From: an uncultured Pirellula sp. | GTDB lineage: Bacteria > Planctomycetota > Planctomycetia > Pirellulales > Pirellulaceae | Direction of reading: 5' to 3' | Assembly (NCBI GenBank): GCA_903837255.1 | Contig: CAILTZ010000458.1 | Span: forward strand, 1-16,100 | DNA: 16,100 bases | Notes under the pieces: model-generated | Seen by the model: only the letters and a program-made list of their open reading frames with translations | Database searches by the model: none | What the model was told of the DNA's origin: nothing | In this document: one piece after another, positions 6,326 through 13,137 of the stretch | Numbering within the stretch: the first letter of the stretch is position 1 | Layout of the letters: every line of letters starts with the position of its first letter | Made by a program: the position numbers and the translations under genes

Positions 6326-8077
6326 CTAGCCCCTGCTTCGTCCAGATCGACCACCCCGTTTTGGCCCGCCGCCACTCTTCGGGCCTCCCCGCTTTGGCCC
6401 ACCGCTCCTCGGACCGCCACTCCTCGGGCCACTGCTCTTCGGGCCGCCACTCCTCGGGCCGCTACTCCTCGGGCCGCTACTCTTCGGGCCGCTACTCTTC
6501 GGGCCGCTACTCCTCGGGCTACCACTCCTCGGGCCGCTACTCTTTGGGCCGCTACTCTTTGGGCCGCCACGTTTCGGGCCGCCTCTGCCCCTTGTGGGTT
6601 TTTCGGACCCGTAGTCACCGAGTCCCATTTCGACAAGCTCCGATTGACTATCTCGTTTTGAGCCACTGGATTTCCTTCCGCCGCGTTTCATGCCCGAAGG
6701 TTTTCGACCGCCACTCTCGCTGCTATCTTTTTGCCCTCCATTTTTTTGCCGTCCATTTTTTTGCCCAACCTGTTTTTGCCCTACCTGTTTTTTCCGGCCA
6801 TTGCTCTGCCCGGCACGGGTTGGTTTTCCAGGACCTTTCTGCGGTGAGTGATCCTGATCCTCATCCTCGATGTCATCATAATCTTCGTCTTGGTCATCGT
6901 CATCGGAATCGAACAGTTCGAATTCGATCCCCTGGGAATCAGCTGCAAGAGCATCCTCTGAATCCTCTTCTTGGCCGATGACGCTGCCGGTTTTCTTTCG
7001 GGGGATGAACAAGTACTCTTCGTCGGAGTCTTGGCCGTTGGAGTTGTCCGGGCCTTGGTCTCGGATGAGGATCATTTCATCGTTCTGATTTTCGATCGGT
7101 TGATCGTCGAGGTCTTCGTCGTAGTCAAGACGGTTTGTAGAAAGACTGGGGAATTTGTCCGACGGCTTGCCTGCGGCTCTGCCGGCTTTGACTGGTTTGC
7201 CAAATTTGTTCGTTTGGCCTTTGGGGGTATCTTGGCTGGTCGTTTCGGTGGTTTGTGTAGCTGCGGAAAGTTTCTTGCGCGCCTTGCGCGCAGCTTTCCT
7301 CTCGCGTCGGATATCCTCGACGGCTTGGTAGAGTCCTTGAACCTCGTGGTTGGACAAAGGCCTATAAGCACCTTCGGGCAAATCGGCCAGTTTCAGCGGG
7401 CCGATGGCGATGCGTTTGAGTGAGACCACTTTGTGACCGAGCCGAGCTAGCACGCGTCGGATTTCGCGATTCTTGCCTTCGCTGAGTGTGAGTTCCAGCT
7501 CGGTGCTGGACTTTCGGACTTTTTTGAGTTTGGCTTGATCGACCTGCGTTTTACCTTCGGCAATGTAGATCCCCCGCTCGAGCCGCTTGAGGGCATCGAG
7601 CTCGACTTGGCCGACGACGACAACCGAGTAGCGTTTGGGGATTTCGTGTTTGGGGTGAGCGAGTTGTTGGGCCAGTTCGCCGTCGTTGGTCAGGAGGATC
7701 AATCCGGTGCTCGATGCATCGAGTCTTCCGACTGGGAACAAGCGTTGTTGGTTGGGTACAAAGTCGATCACGCGAGGTCGGCCTTGGGGATCGCGATTGG
7801 TGCACAGGACTCCTTCGGGTTTGTGCAATGCGTAATAGACCGGACGGTGCTGTTTGAGCAGCTCTCCGTCGACACTGATCGAAGCGGTGGACAGATCGAC
7901 CTTCACACCGACTTGGGTGACGGTTTGTCCATCGATCTCAACGCGTCCTTGTTCGATCAGTTCGTCGACGTGGCGGCGTGATCCGAGCCCGGATGCGGCT
8001 AGGACTTTGTTGATGCGTTGCAAGCTTGGGGTCGGTTCGGGTTTTGGGGAATCTGGGCGGGCTTTTCGCGGTGACAT
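6326..8077 (-). CDS. RsuA/RluB/RluE-type pseudouridine synthase with long acidic and Gly-Pro-Lys/Arg repeat tail
   Basis: Converts uridine to pseudouridine in rRNA. An S4 RNA-binding domain spans about 18-70 (QRINKVLAASGLGSRRHVDEL) and the catalytic domain about 80-245. The latter holds GRLDASSTGLILLTNDG with catalytic Asp120, KRYSVVV and GKNREIRRVLARLGHKV. RluB (23S rRNA) is the closest guess; RsuA-type 16S specificity is not excluded. Family members are usually 230-300 residues, whereas this has 583. Residues 258-300 are basic, 315-410 strongly acidic (a run of D/E around 388-408), 415-480 rich in Gly/Lys/Arg, and 499-583 a repeat of GGPKR/SSGPK-type pentapeptides. The tail is probably disordered and may bind RNA or ribosomes. 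ATG 8077 has AAGGA 8 nt upstream. It follows the phosphatase gene by 48 bp, so co-transcription is likely. Confidence 0.92.
   Translation of the reverse strand: MSPRKARPDSPKPEPTPSLQRINKVLAASGLGSRRHVDELIEQGRVEIDGQTVTQVGVKVDLSTASISVDGELLKQHRPVYYALHKPEGVLCTNRDPQGRPRVIDFVPNQQRLFPVGRLDASSTGLILLTNDGELAQQLAHPKHEIPKRYSVVVVGQVELDALKRLERGIYIAEGKTQVDQAKLKKVRKSSTELELTLSEGKNREIRRVLARLGHKVVSLKRIAIGPLKLADLPEGAYRPLSNHEVQGLYQAVEDIRRERKAARKARKKLSAATQTTETTSQDTPKGQTNKFGKPVKAGRAAGKPSDKFPSLSTNRLDYDEDLDDQPIENQNDEMILIRDQGPDNSNGQDSDEEYLFIPRKKTGSVIGQEEDSEDALAADSQGIEFELFDSDDDDQDEDYDDIEDEDQDHSPQKGPGKPTRAGQSNGRKKQVGQKQVGQKNGRQKNGGQKDSSESGGRKPSGMKRGGRKSSGSKRDSQSELVEMGLGDYGSEKPTRGRGGPKRGGPKSSGPKSSGPRSGSPRSSGPKSSGPKSSGPRSSGPRSGGPKSSGPRSGGPRSGGPKRGGPKSGGGPKRGGRSGRSRG
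6374..6583 (-). repeat. 15-bp degenerate tandem repeat encoding Gly-Pro-Lys/Arg pentapeptides
   Basis: About fourteen in-frame 15-bp units encode [S/G]GP[K/R][S/R] repeats at residues 499-568 of the pseudouridine synthase. Variation is mostly synonymous C/T (CTC/CTT-type) or swaps Lys with Arg and Ser with Gly, so charge and length are kept while the DNA drifts. Such arrays expand and contract by slippage. Confidence 0.85.
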
Positions 8078-8125
8078 CGGATCGTTCCTTGGTGGGTTGT
8101 GTCGGTATGCTATGCCGTGCTGGCT

Positions 8126-8815
8126 TTAGGATGCTTGGGATGGGATCGTCTCTAAGACAAATTCGCGAACATCCCCTTCGGGTGTCGACTGCCAGACTCG
8201 CTGTGTATGGAGTTCTAAAGCGGTCAACCATTTTCCGCCGTAGCAAAAGGTGTCGATGCAGGTCAGTTGTGGAAGTTGCACGATTTGACCTTCGGGGTGG
8301 TGGGTATGCCCCATGACAACGTGTTTGCCAGAAAAATGGGGTTTGGGGGTCATGTGGGAGATTTTGACCCATCGGAGCAAGTCGACCGATTGGTTTTCCA
8401 TGCGCATCTGGGAATCGTAGTTGGCATGGACGACGATATGCGTTGGAGATTCGTAATAGGGCAAAAGGGATTCGAGAAACTCTCGGTGGGAATTGGGGAT
8501 TACCGACAAGTCCCCTTCAAAGCCGTAGCTTTCCATGGTGTTGTGACCTCCATGGTTGAGCCAGCCGAAGGGTTCGCGGCGTCGGTCCAAGACCCCGAGC
8601 ATCATCTCTTCGTGGTTTCCCATCAGAGGAAACAGTTGTGTTTTTTCTTTGAGCTCCATCATTCGCTCGATGACACCTTTGGAGTCCGGGCCTCGATCGA
8701 TGTAGTCACCGACGGGTACGAGGATATCGTTTTTCGTGGGTTCGATAGCAGCCAGCAGCGCATCGAGCGCCCTCAGGCAGCCGTGGATATCACCGATTGC
8801 GATCGTTCGTGTCAT
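8126..8815 (-). CDS. PPP-family metallophosphatase (Ser/Thr protein phosphatase or ApaH/PrpA-like)
   Basis: A 229-residue calcineurin-like phosphoesterase with the full bacterial PPP signature. GDIHGC (Asp9, His11), GDYIDRGPDS (Asp37), GNHEE (Asn67, His68), the metal-ligand His130 in VHAN and GHTHHP (His170, His172) build the two-metal site. The substrate is not decidable from sequence: bacterial members dephosphorylate Ser/Thr/Tyr phosphoproteins or cleave diadenosine tetraphosphate. Start ATG 8815 is chosen because MTRTIAIGDIHGC begins right at the first motif as in relatives. The frame stays open to a GTG at 9037, but that extension would overlap the divergent gene and looks non-coding. 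No strong Shine-Dalgarno is visible. A terminator-like hairpin lies in the 5' leader at 8833-8855, and the pseudouridine synthase gene follows after 48 bp. Confidence 0.92.
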   Translation of the reverse strand: MTRTIAIGDIHGCLRALDALLAAIEPTKNDILVPVGDYIDRGPDSKGVIERMMELKEKTQLFPLMGNHEEMMLGVLDRRREPFGWLNHGGHNTMESYGFEGDLSVIPNSHREFLESLLPYYESPTHIVVHANYDSQMRMENQSVDLLRWVKISHMTPKPHFSGKHVVMGHTHHPEGQIVQLPQLTCIDTFCYGGKWLTALELHTQRVWQSTPEGDVREFVLETIPSQAS

Positions 8816-8832
8816 AGGAAAATCAAGCGTCG

Positions 8833-8855
8833 AAAAAGAGCTTCCTCGGGAAGCT
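8833..8855 (-). terminator. Terminator-like hairpin in the leader of the metallophosphatase gene
   Basis: Read on the minus strand, AGCTTCC and GGAAGCT (7 bp, CGA loop) are followed by C and five T, the layout of a weak intrinsic terminator. It ends only 17 bp before the ATG at 8815. No minus-strand gene precedes it, so it may be a leader attenuator. Confidence 0.4.
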
Positions 8856-9031
8856 TTGAGTGAGTGTTTTGCTGGAGGTATCCCCGTCGAGGATCCATCA
8901 AGATAGGTAGAAAAGGACCTATCGACTACAGCAATTCCACGGGCATCTTGCGAAACGACCCAAGGACTTGTCCAAAAACAGGCTAAAATCCGCGGTTTGT
9001 CGTTTTGCCACTTGGACCCAGCCAGCCAGAT

Positions 9032-9562
9032 ATGCACCCGAGTTTGCTCCCGTTGGAAACCCTACAGCAGCAGTGCCGATGGAGCTTTTCTCGCGCCAGC
9101 GGACCAGGGGGACAGCACCGCAACAAGGTCGAGACTTCCGTGGTGATAGAACACCTCGCGAGCGGCATTCGGGCCAGCGCCAGCGAAGAGCGCTCGCAAC
9201 ACAGGAACCGGCAAGTCGCTTTGCAGCGGCTGCGCTGTGCGCTTGCGGTCGAATACCGCGACCCGGTTGGAGGCGATCCGGTTGGAGGCGACCTGGTCGA
9301 ACGTCCTGCGTCGGAGCTCTGGCGAGCCTACTGTCGCTCGGGCAAGATCCGCGTCTCGGCCGACAACGAACACTTTCCTTGTCTGCTGGCCGAAATCTTC
9401 GAGGTCTTGACCGGCTCGAATTACGACTTGGCCGAAACGGCCAAGCGTTTTGGAACATCGTCGACGCAGTTGGTTCGATTTCTTGGGAGCTACGCGCCGG
9501 CCCTAGCTCGTCTGAACGCTGCGTTGGTCGCACGGGGCCTATCACCCCGCAGGGCGGACTAG
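9032..9562 (+). CDS. Release-factor-like protein with GGQ domain (class I RF / ArfB superfamily)
   Basis: A 176-residue protein with the peptidyl-tRNA-hydrolysing domain of class I release factors: RASGPGGQHRNKVETSV places GGQ at 26-28, followed by GIRASASEERSQHRNRQVAL. It has no stop-codon-recognition domain, so like ArfB/YaeJ it may release peptides from stalled ribosomes. The C-terminal part (about 112-176) is helical (EIFEVLTGSNYDLAETAKRFG...) and lacks the long Lys/Arg-rich tail that ArfB inserts in the empty mRNA channel, so its rescue mechanism may differ. ATG 9032 is chosen over a TTG at 9005 because it leaves an N-terminus of normal length. No clear Shine-Dalgarno is visible. A 15-bp duplication inside adds DPVGG twice. 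It is divergent from the phosphatase (216-bp gap) and ends 3 bp from the convergent sigma gene. Confidence 0.88.
   Translation: MHPSLLPLETLQQQCRWSFSRASGPGGQHRNKVETSVVIEHLASGIRASASEERSQHRNRQVALQRLRCALAVEYRDPVGGDPVGGDLVERPASELWRAYCRSGKIRVSADNEHFPCLLAEIFEVLTGSNYDLAETAKRFGTSSTQLVRFLGSYAPALARLNAALVARGLSPRRAD
9263..9292 (+). repeat. 15-bp tandem duplication inside the release-factor-like gene
   Basis: Two adjacent 15-mers match at 14 of 15 positions (the final base is T, then C) and encode DPVGG twice in frame, between the GGQ domain and the C-terminal helices. It appears to be a recent slippage duplication in a linker. Confidence 0.65.
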
Positions 9563-9565
9563 GGG

Positions 9566-10348
9566 CTAGCCGATCTCTACGCGGCGACGACCGAGTTGTT
9601 CTTGGAGTCGCTGGACGATGCTCGTGTGCATCTGGCTTACTCGACTTTCGCTCAGGTCAAGGGTTGCACCGATTTCCTTCATCGTCATTTCTTCGTAGTA
9701 GTAAAGAATGATGATCAGCCGTTCATTTCGATTCAGCCCTTTGGTGACCAGTCGCATCAGATCGCTTTTGCCGCTGCGTCGAGTGGGGTCTTCGCTGCGT
9801 TTGTCTTCGAGAACATCGATTTCGCGGATGTCCTTGTAGCTGTCGGTCTCGTACCACTTTTTGTTCAGCGACACGAGTCCCACGGCCGACGCATCGACCT
9901 TCATCTTCTCGAGTTCATCGATCGAGATACCCATGTACTCAGAGAGCTCGTGGTTGCTCGGAGCGCGGCCATACTTGGCCTCGAGCAATTTGGTGGCTTC
10001 ATTGAGCTTGCTCGCTTTGCTTCGGACCAAGCGTGGTACCCAGTCCATGGTGCGAAGTTCGTCGAGCATCGCGCCTCGGATCCGAGGCACGCAGTAGGTT
10101 TCGAACTTGACCCCGCGTTCCATGTCGAAAGCGTCGATCGCATCCATCAGTCCAAAGATCCCGGCGCTGATCAGATCGTCCAGTTCCACTCCTTCGGGGA
10201 GTTTTGACCTCAGCCTCTCGCCGTTGTAGCGAACCAGCGGCGTGTATCGCTCGATGAGTTGATTTCGCAGTGGAATGTTGGTCGGATCGGCCTTGAACTT
10301 TACCCAGACCTCGGTCATATCAGCATTTTGAAATGCGGTCGATGCCAT
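9566..10348 (-). CDS. FliA/WhiG-type RNA polymerase sigma factor (sigma-70 group 3)
   Basis: A 260-residue sigma factor. Region 2 is at about 30-105 (PLVRYNGERLRSK, DDLISAGIFGLMDAIDAFD, KFETYCVPRIRGAMLDELR, MDWVPR), region 3 at 106-160 (APSNHELSEYMGISIDELEKM), and region 4 at 205-252 (LNRNERLIIILYYYEEMTMKEIGATLDLSESRVSQMHT). The RGAMLDELR...DWVPR pattern is the hallmark of the FliA/WhiG/SigD group, which drives flagellar genes in many bacteria and development in Streptomyces. No flagellar or chemotaxis gene lies in the window, so its regulon is unknown. The ATG at 10348 is chosen because GGAGG sits 5 nt upstream; an in-frame ATG at 10360 contains that site within its own first codons and is less likely. 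A 7-bp inverted repeat lies upstream at 10411-10430. Confidence 0.94.
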   Translation of the reverse strand: MASTAFQNADMTEVWVKFKADPTNIPLRNQLIERYTPLVRYNGERLRSKLPEGVELDDLISAGIFGLMDAIDAFDMERGVKFETYCVPRIRGAMLDELRTMDWVPRLVRSKASKLNEATKLLEAKYGRAPSNHELSEYMGISIDELEKMKVDASAVGLVSLNKKWYETDSYKDIREIDVLEDKRSEDPTRRSGKSDLMRLVTKGLNRNERLIIILYYYEEMTMKEIGATLDLSESRVSQMHTSIVQRLQEQLGRRRVEIG

Positions 10349-10353
10349 CCGAA

Positions 10354-10358
10354 CCTCC
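10354..10358 (-). promoter_or_regulatory. Ribosome binding site of the sigma factor gene
   Basis: Minus-strand GGAGG 5 nt before the ATG at 10348, the best Shine-Dalgarno in the window. It decides between the ATGs at 10360 and 10348 in favour of the latter. Confidence 0.65.
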
Positions 10359-10410
10359 ATGATGTGTTGGCTTATTCCTCAATTACCCACCGATATGCGG
10401 CCGTGCATGG

Positions 10411-10430
10411 GTTCCGAAGTGACTCGGAAC
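10411..10430. repeat. Inverted repeat upstream of the sigma factor gene
   Basis: The perfect 7-bp arms GTTCCGA and TCGGAAC around a 6-nt spacer lie 62-82 bp before the sigma start. Either an operator dyad or a leader hairpin would fit; no promoter consensus is clear beside it. Confidence 0.4.
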
Positions 10431-10499
10431 GGCGAGTAGATCCGGGGACTCTAACGAGTTGAGCGAGCCAATTCCACATCAGTTAATCAAAGCTTCAGA

Positions 10500-10527
10500 A
10501 ATCTGGTTTGACTGTCTTTCCCAGATT
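10500..10527 (-). repeat. Hairpin after the small membrane protein gene
   Basis: The 7-bp arms AATCTGG and CCAGATT are separated by 14 nt and start 12 bp beyond the small gene's stop on the minus strand. No real T-run follows. A transcript 3' end is possible. Confidence 0.3.
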
Positions 10528-10539
10528 ACCGAGTCGACG

Positions 10540-10749
10540 TTAACGCGAGGCAGAAGAGGGGCTCCGATCGCTCTGACCGGTCAATTCGCATGCAAGGGCT
10601 CCGGCGGTCCACCCAACGAGAGATGCTAGAAGCATCGCAGCCAAGGCTCGGATCAACACCCATTCGACATCCCAGTCCTCAAGCCATCCGAGCAAAAGCT
10701 GGAGGATCAAGGCGGTGTAGCCAAAAATAGCTGCTGTCCTACGGGCCAT
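10540..10749 (-). CDS. Small two-helix membrane protein, unknown function
   Basis: A 69-residue protein that I do not recognise. Two hydrophobic segments are visible: about residues 5-22 (TAAIFGYTALILQLLLGW) and 31-54 (VLIRALAAMLLASLVGWTAG...), joined by a short acidic loop LEDWDVEW. The C-terminal 15 residues are polar (TGQSDRSPSSASR). The basic N-terminus (MARR) and acidic loop suggest both ends in the cytoplasm and the loop outside, by the positive-inside rule. It starts with ATG, has only a weak Shine-Dalgarno, and lies 191 bp upstream of the sigma gene on the same strand. The clean alternation of hydrophobic segments argues for a real gene, but no homologue was available to confirm it. 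Confidence 0.6.
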   Translation of the reverse strand: MARRTAAIFGYTALILQLLLGWLEDWDVEWVLIRALAAMLLASLVGWTAGALACELTGQSDRSPSSASR

Positions 10750-10826
10750 CGCTGTTCTCGCGAGTGTGCTTTACAATTCCCTAGTGGCAAACAAGGGGCG
10801 TTTTGCTCAAAAAACAAAACTCCACT

Positions 10827-10856
10827 TTGTCCGCAAAGTTTCTATCGGCGTAGAAT
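10827..10856 (+). promoter_or_regulatory. Putative sigma-70 promoter for the rhodanese-ispE-spoVG group
   Basis: TTGTCC (10827-10832) and TAGAAT (10851-10856) are separated by 18 bp, matching 4/6 and 5/6 of the consensus boxes. They lie about 70 bp before the rhodanese ATG. The -35 box sits in a small dyad, ACTTTG-4 nt-CAAAGT (10824-10839), which could be an operator. No other promoter-like pair stood out in this gap. Confidence 0.35.
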
Positions 10857-10926
10857 GAGCGGACTGTGCAGCCAATACGAAAATTTTTAAGGACTCCTAA
10901 CCGATACAGACGGAATAAATTCTCCA

Positions 10927-11322
10927 ATGTCTAAACAACACTCTCCCGGTTTCCTAAAGATCGTCAACGAAGCCCGAGCCAATATCGCCGAATGCTCGGT
11001 CGACGTGCTCAAGCAAAACCTCGACAGACAAAACCACGACAGGGCGACTCGGCCGGTCCTGATCGATGTTCGCGAAGAGAGCGAGTTTGCTGCTGGGCAT
11101 GTTCCAGGTTCGGTCCATCTGAGCAAGGGGATCATCGAGCGAGATATCGAATCGATGTTCCCGGACCATGCTAGCGAATTGTACCTGCTGTGCGGTGGTG
11201 GCTTTCGATCCGCCTTGGCCGCTGATAATCTGCGCAGGATGGGATACACTCGAGTCACAAGCGTCAATGGCGGCTGGAGTGCTTGGACATCGGCCGGTTA
11301 CCCAATTAGCAAACCCCAATGA
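10927..11322 (+). CDS. Single-domain rhodanese-like sulfurtransferase
   Basis: A 131-residue cytoplasmic protein with one rhodanese domain (about 22-128). LIDVREESEFAAGHVPGSVHLSKG (45-68) is the CH2A-type entry motif, and the active loop CGGGFRS carries Cys89 as the persulfide-forming residue, followed by ALAADNLRRMGY and VNGGWSAW. The six-residue loop CGGGFR fits sulfurtransferases acting on sulfur substrates rather than the seven-residue loop of Cdc25-like phosphatases. The natural acceptor is unknown. The first 20 residues extend upstream of the domain and look helical. It is transcribed divergently from the small membrane protein gene and is followed after 26 bp by ispE, so the two may be co-transcribed, though no functional link to isoprenoid synthesis is obvious. 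Confidence 0.93.
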   Translation: MSKQHSPGFLKIVNEARANIAECSVDVLKQNLDRQNHDRATRPVLIDVREESEFAAGHVPGSVHLSKGIIERDIESMFPDHASELYLLCGGGFRSALAADNLRRMGYTRVTSVNGGWSAWTSAGYPISKPQ

Positions 11323-11348
11323 AAAACCCCCAGTGAGCCTAAAGCCTC

Positions 11349-12497
11349 ATGAAAATTGAACGCTCGGTATGGATCGGCTCGTCGAGCGACACCGTTGCTG
11401 CCAACACCCTAGGTTGGAGATGCACGACTCCCGCCAAAATCAATCTATTTCTGGAAGTCCTTGGCAAACGGCCCGACGGATACCACAACCTCGATACGGT
11501 CATGCTCGCGATCGATCTGACCGACACTCTGGAGATCTACCCCACGCACTCCGATGCCCTCACAATGCAACTGGATCTCTCTGAGGCTCAAGCGGTTGGC
11601 AAGGAGGATTTAGCCAAGGTCGATCGAACTTGGCAGATCCCCACCCACGGCGCTTCAACGACTGGGAACCTTGTCCTTCGCGCTCTGGAAGCCTTGCGTG
11701 AAGAATTGCACTCTCTCGCAAAATCACCGGCATCAACCACGGGACGAGGTGCGCATGTGATTTTGAAAAAAAGAATTCCCAGCCAAGCGGGCCTTGGAGG
11801 CGGTAGTAGCGATGCTGCAGCTGCTCTGGTCCTAGGCTCATTGCTCTGGCATCAAACCTACGATCCAACCCTGCTCGGGGTTCTGGCAAGCAAGCTCGGT
11901 AGCGATATCAACTTCTTTCTCGAAGGGCACAACGGCAGGAACTGGACGGCTCGATGTACCCAACGCGGAGAGATCGTCCAGCCCGTTGCCAACCGATACC
12001 AAGTCCATGGTCTGATCGTCCATCCGCCAGCGGGTTGCTCGACGTCCCAAGTTTTCTCACGCGTAGGCGAGACGATCGCAGACCGCGCGCAAGCCCTTAG
12101 CCCAGATGCCCTGCTTGAATGCTTGGCCAATTGTCCAGAGGATCCCAACCATGCAGCACGGCTGGCTCGACTACTGTATAATCGGTTGGACGTTGCCGCT
12201 GTGCAAACCACCCAGTGGGTCGAGCAAGCCGCTCGGCGGATCGATCGATACAATTCGTTCGGTCAATGCCTCAGCGGCAGCGGTTCGGCCCGCTTTTGCT
12301 TGTGCCGCGACCGCCCCCAGGCCGAGACAATGGCGATGGAGTTACAACGAGAAGGCGAATTTCGGGCTTATCCGTTCTCAGCATGGACAAGCCCCTCGAT
12401 TGCCGACCAAGTAGCTCTGGCCGAACAGGTCTCGCACTGCGGCGTTCGATCATCGAGAGATATCGAAGCTGATTCGACGATTCAACGGACTGAGTGA
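11349..12497 (+). CDS. ispE: 4-diphosphocytidyl-2-C-methyl-D-erythritol kinase IspE
   Basis: A GHMP kinase that phosphorylates CDP-ME at the 2-hydroxyl, step four of the MEP isoprenoid pathway. PAKINLFLEVLGKRPDGYH (28-46) contains catalytic Lys30. IPSQAGLGGGSSDAAAAL (143-160) is the glycine-rich ATP loop, LGSDINFFL (183-191) carries catalytic Asp186 (LGSDVPFFL in most relatives), and LSGSGSARF (308-316) is the third GHMP motif. At 382 residues it is about 90 longer than typical IspE. The extra length is an N-terminal ~20-residue extension, an insert around 75-105 (acidic, low similarity), one near 120-135, and about 25 polar residues at the C-terminus. The ATG at 11349 lacks a strong Shine-Dalgarno. 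spoVG follows after 9 bp; ispE and spoVG are also neighbours in Bacillus (ispE-purR-yabJ-spoVG), so the pairing is old. Confidence 0.95.
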   Translation: MKIERSVWIGSSSDTVAANTLGWRCTTPAKINLFLEVLGKRPDGYHNLDTVMLAIDLTDTLEIYPTHSDALTMQLDLSEAQAVGKEDLAKVDRTWQIPTHGASTTGNLVLRALEALREELHSLAKSPASTTGRGAHVILKKRIPSQAGLGGGSSDAAAALVLGSLLWHQTYDPTLLGVLASKLGSDINFFLEGHNGRNWTARCTQRGEIVQPVANRYQVHGLIVHPPAGCSTSQVFSRVGETIADRAQALSPDALLECLANCPEDPNHAARLARLLYNRLDVAAVQTTQWVEQAARRIDRYNSFGQCLSGSGSARFCLCRDRPQAETMAMELQREGEFRAYPFSAWTSPSIADQVALAEQVSHCGVRSSRDIEADSTIQRTE

Positions 12498-12506
12498 AAC
12501 ATCAAG

Positions 12507-13112
12507 ATGGATATTACCGAGGTTCGCATCAAACTCATGGAGGATTCGGAGGACCGACTCCGGGCCTTCTGCTCGATCACCTTCAACCAAGCGTTCGTGG
12601 TCCGGGACCTAAAGATCATCGAGGGGACCAACGGGCCCTTCGTCGCCATGCCCAGCCGCAAGATGACCGCCCGCTGCGGACGCTGCGGTTCGAAAAACCA
12701 CATGCGCAGCAACTACTGCAATCAATGCGGCAGACGATTGCGAGGGGCCCAGGACCTTCAGGACATCGAAGGAGCATCGAACAAGCTCTATGCCGATATT
12801 GCCCATCCAATCAATCAAGCTTGCCGTGATTTAATCCAACAAGCCGTCCTCCGCGAGTACCAACTCGAACTCCAGCGAGCCATGCAGCCCGGATACGTCT
12901 CTCGCTACGACGAAGAGTACGTCGAGTACATCCCCCACCTGCCTCAAACTCCGACCACCGCTGCGCCACGGCCAGCCGAACGACCTCTAGCCGAAAGATC
13001 CATAGCGCAAACGCCCATCCCTCGGCCGCACATGCTCGATGAGCCCGCAGCATCAGATCCGGTCCAAGAGCCCAAGTCCCCCGAGAACCCTTTTGGGAAC
13101 GGGATTTTTTAA
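12507..13112 (+). CDS. spoVG: SpoVG-family protein with an inserted zinc ribbon and long C-terminal tail
   Basis: A 201-residue relative of SpoVG, a small site-specific DNA/RNA-binding regulator of about 85-100 residues in Firmicutes and spirochaetes. The SpoVG core is split: [10 protein letters not shown]...[23 protein letters not shown] (1-52) and, after the insert, [25 protein letters not shown] (95-119). The insert holds a four-Cys zinc ribbon, CGRC (Cys57, Cys60) and CNQC (Cys71, Cys74), placed in the loop after MPSRK where ordinary SpoVG has only a few residues. The C-terminal 80 residues are Pro/Glu/Ala-rich, include YDEEYVEYI, and look disordered. It starts 9 bp after ispE and is probably translated from the same mRNA. 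A DNA/RNA-binding regulatory role is inferred from the family; the ribbon's role is unknown. Confidence 0.9.
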   Translation: MDITEVRIKLMEDSEDRLRAFCSITFNQAFVVRDLKIIEGTNGPFVAMPSRKMTARCGRCGSKNHMRSNYCNQCGRRLRGAQDLQDIEGASNKLYADIAHPINQACRDLIQQAVLREYQLELQRAMQPGYVSRYDEEYVEYIPHLPQTPTTAAPRPAERPLAERSIAQTPIPRPHMLDEPAASDPVQEPKSPENPFGNGIF

Positions 13113-13137
13113 GCGGCAAAACAAACCGCACAGCGGC

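Noticed and set aside
6263..6981. Plus-strand repetitive frames (Arg-Ala-Ala-Thr and Ser-Ser-Gly-Arg runs) near the end of the pseudouridine synthase gene
   Set aside because: They are reading-frame shadows of the 15-bp tandem array; only the minus-strand frame continues from a recognisable enzyme.
8816..9037. N-terminal extension of the metallophosphatase to a GTG at 9037
   Set aside because: It would overlap the start of the divergent release-factor-like gene and put 74 atypical residues before the GDIHGC motif that normally lies at the very N-terminus.
9562..9566. Terminator between the convergent release-factor-like and sigma genes
   Set aside because: Only 3 bp separate the stop codons and no hairpin plus T-run is visible; transcripts probably overlap.
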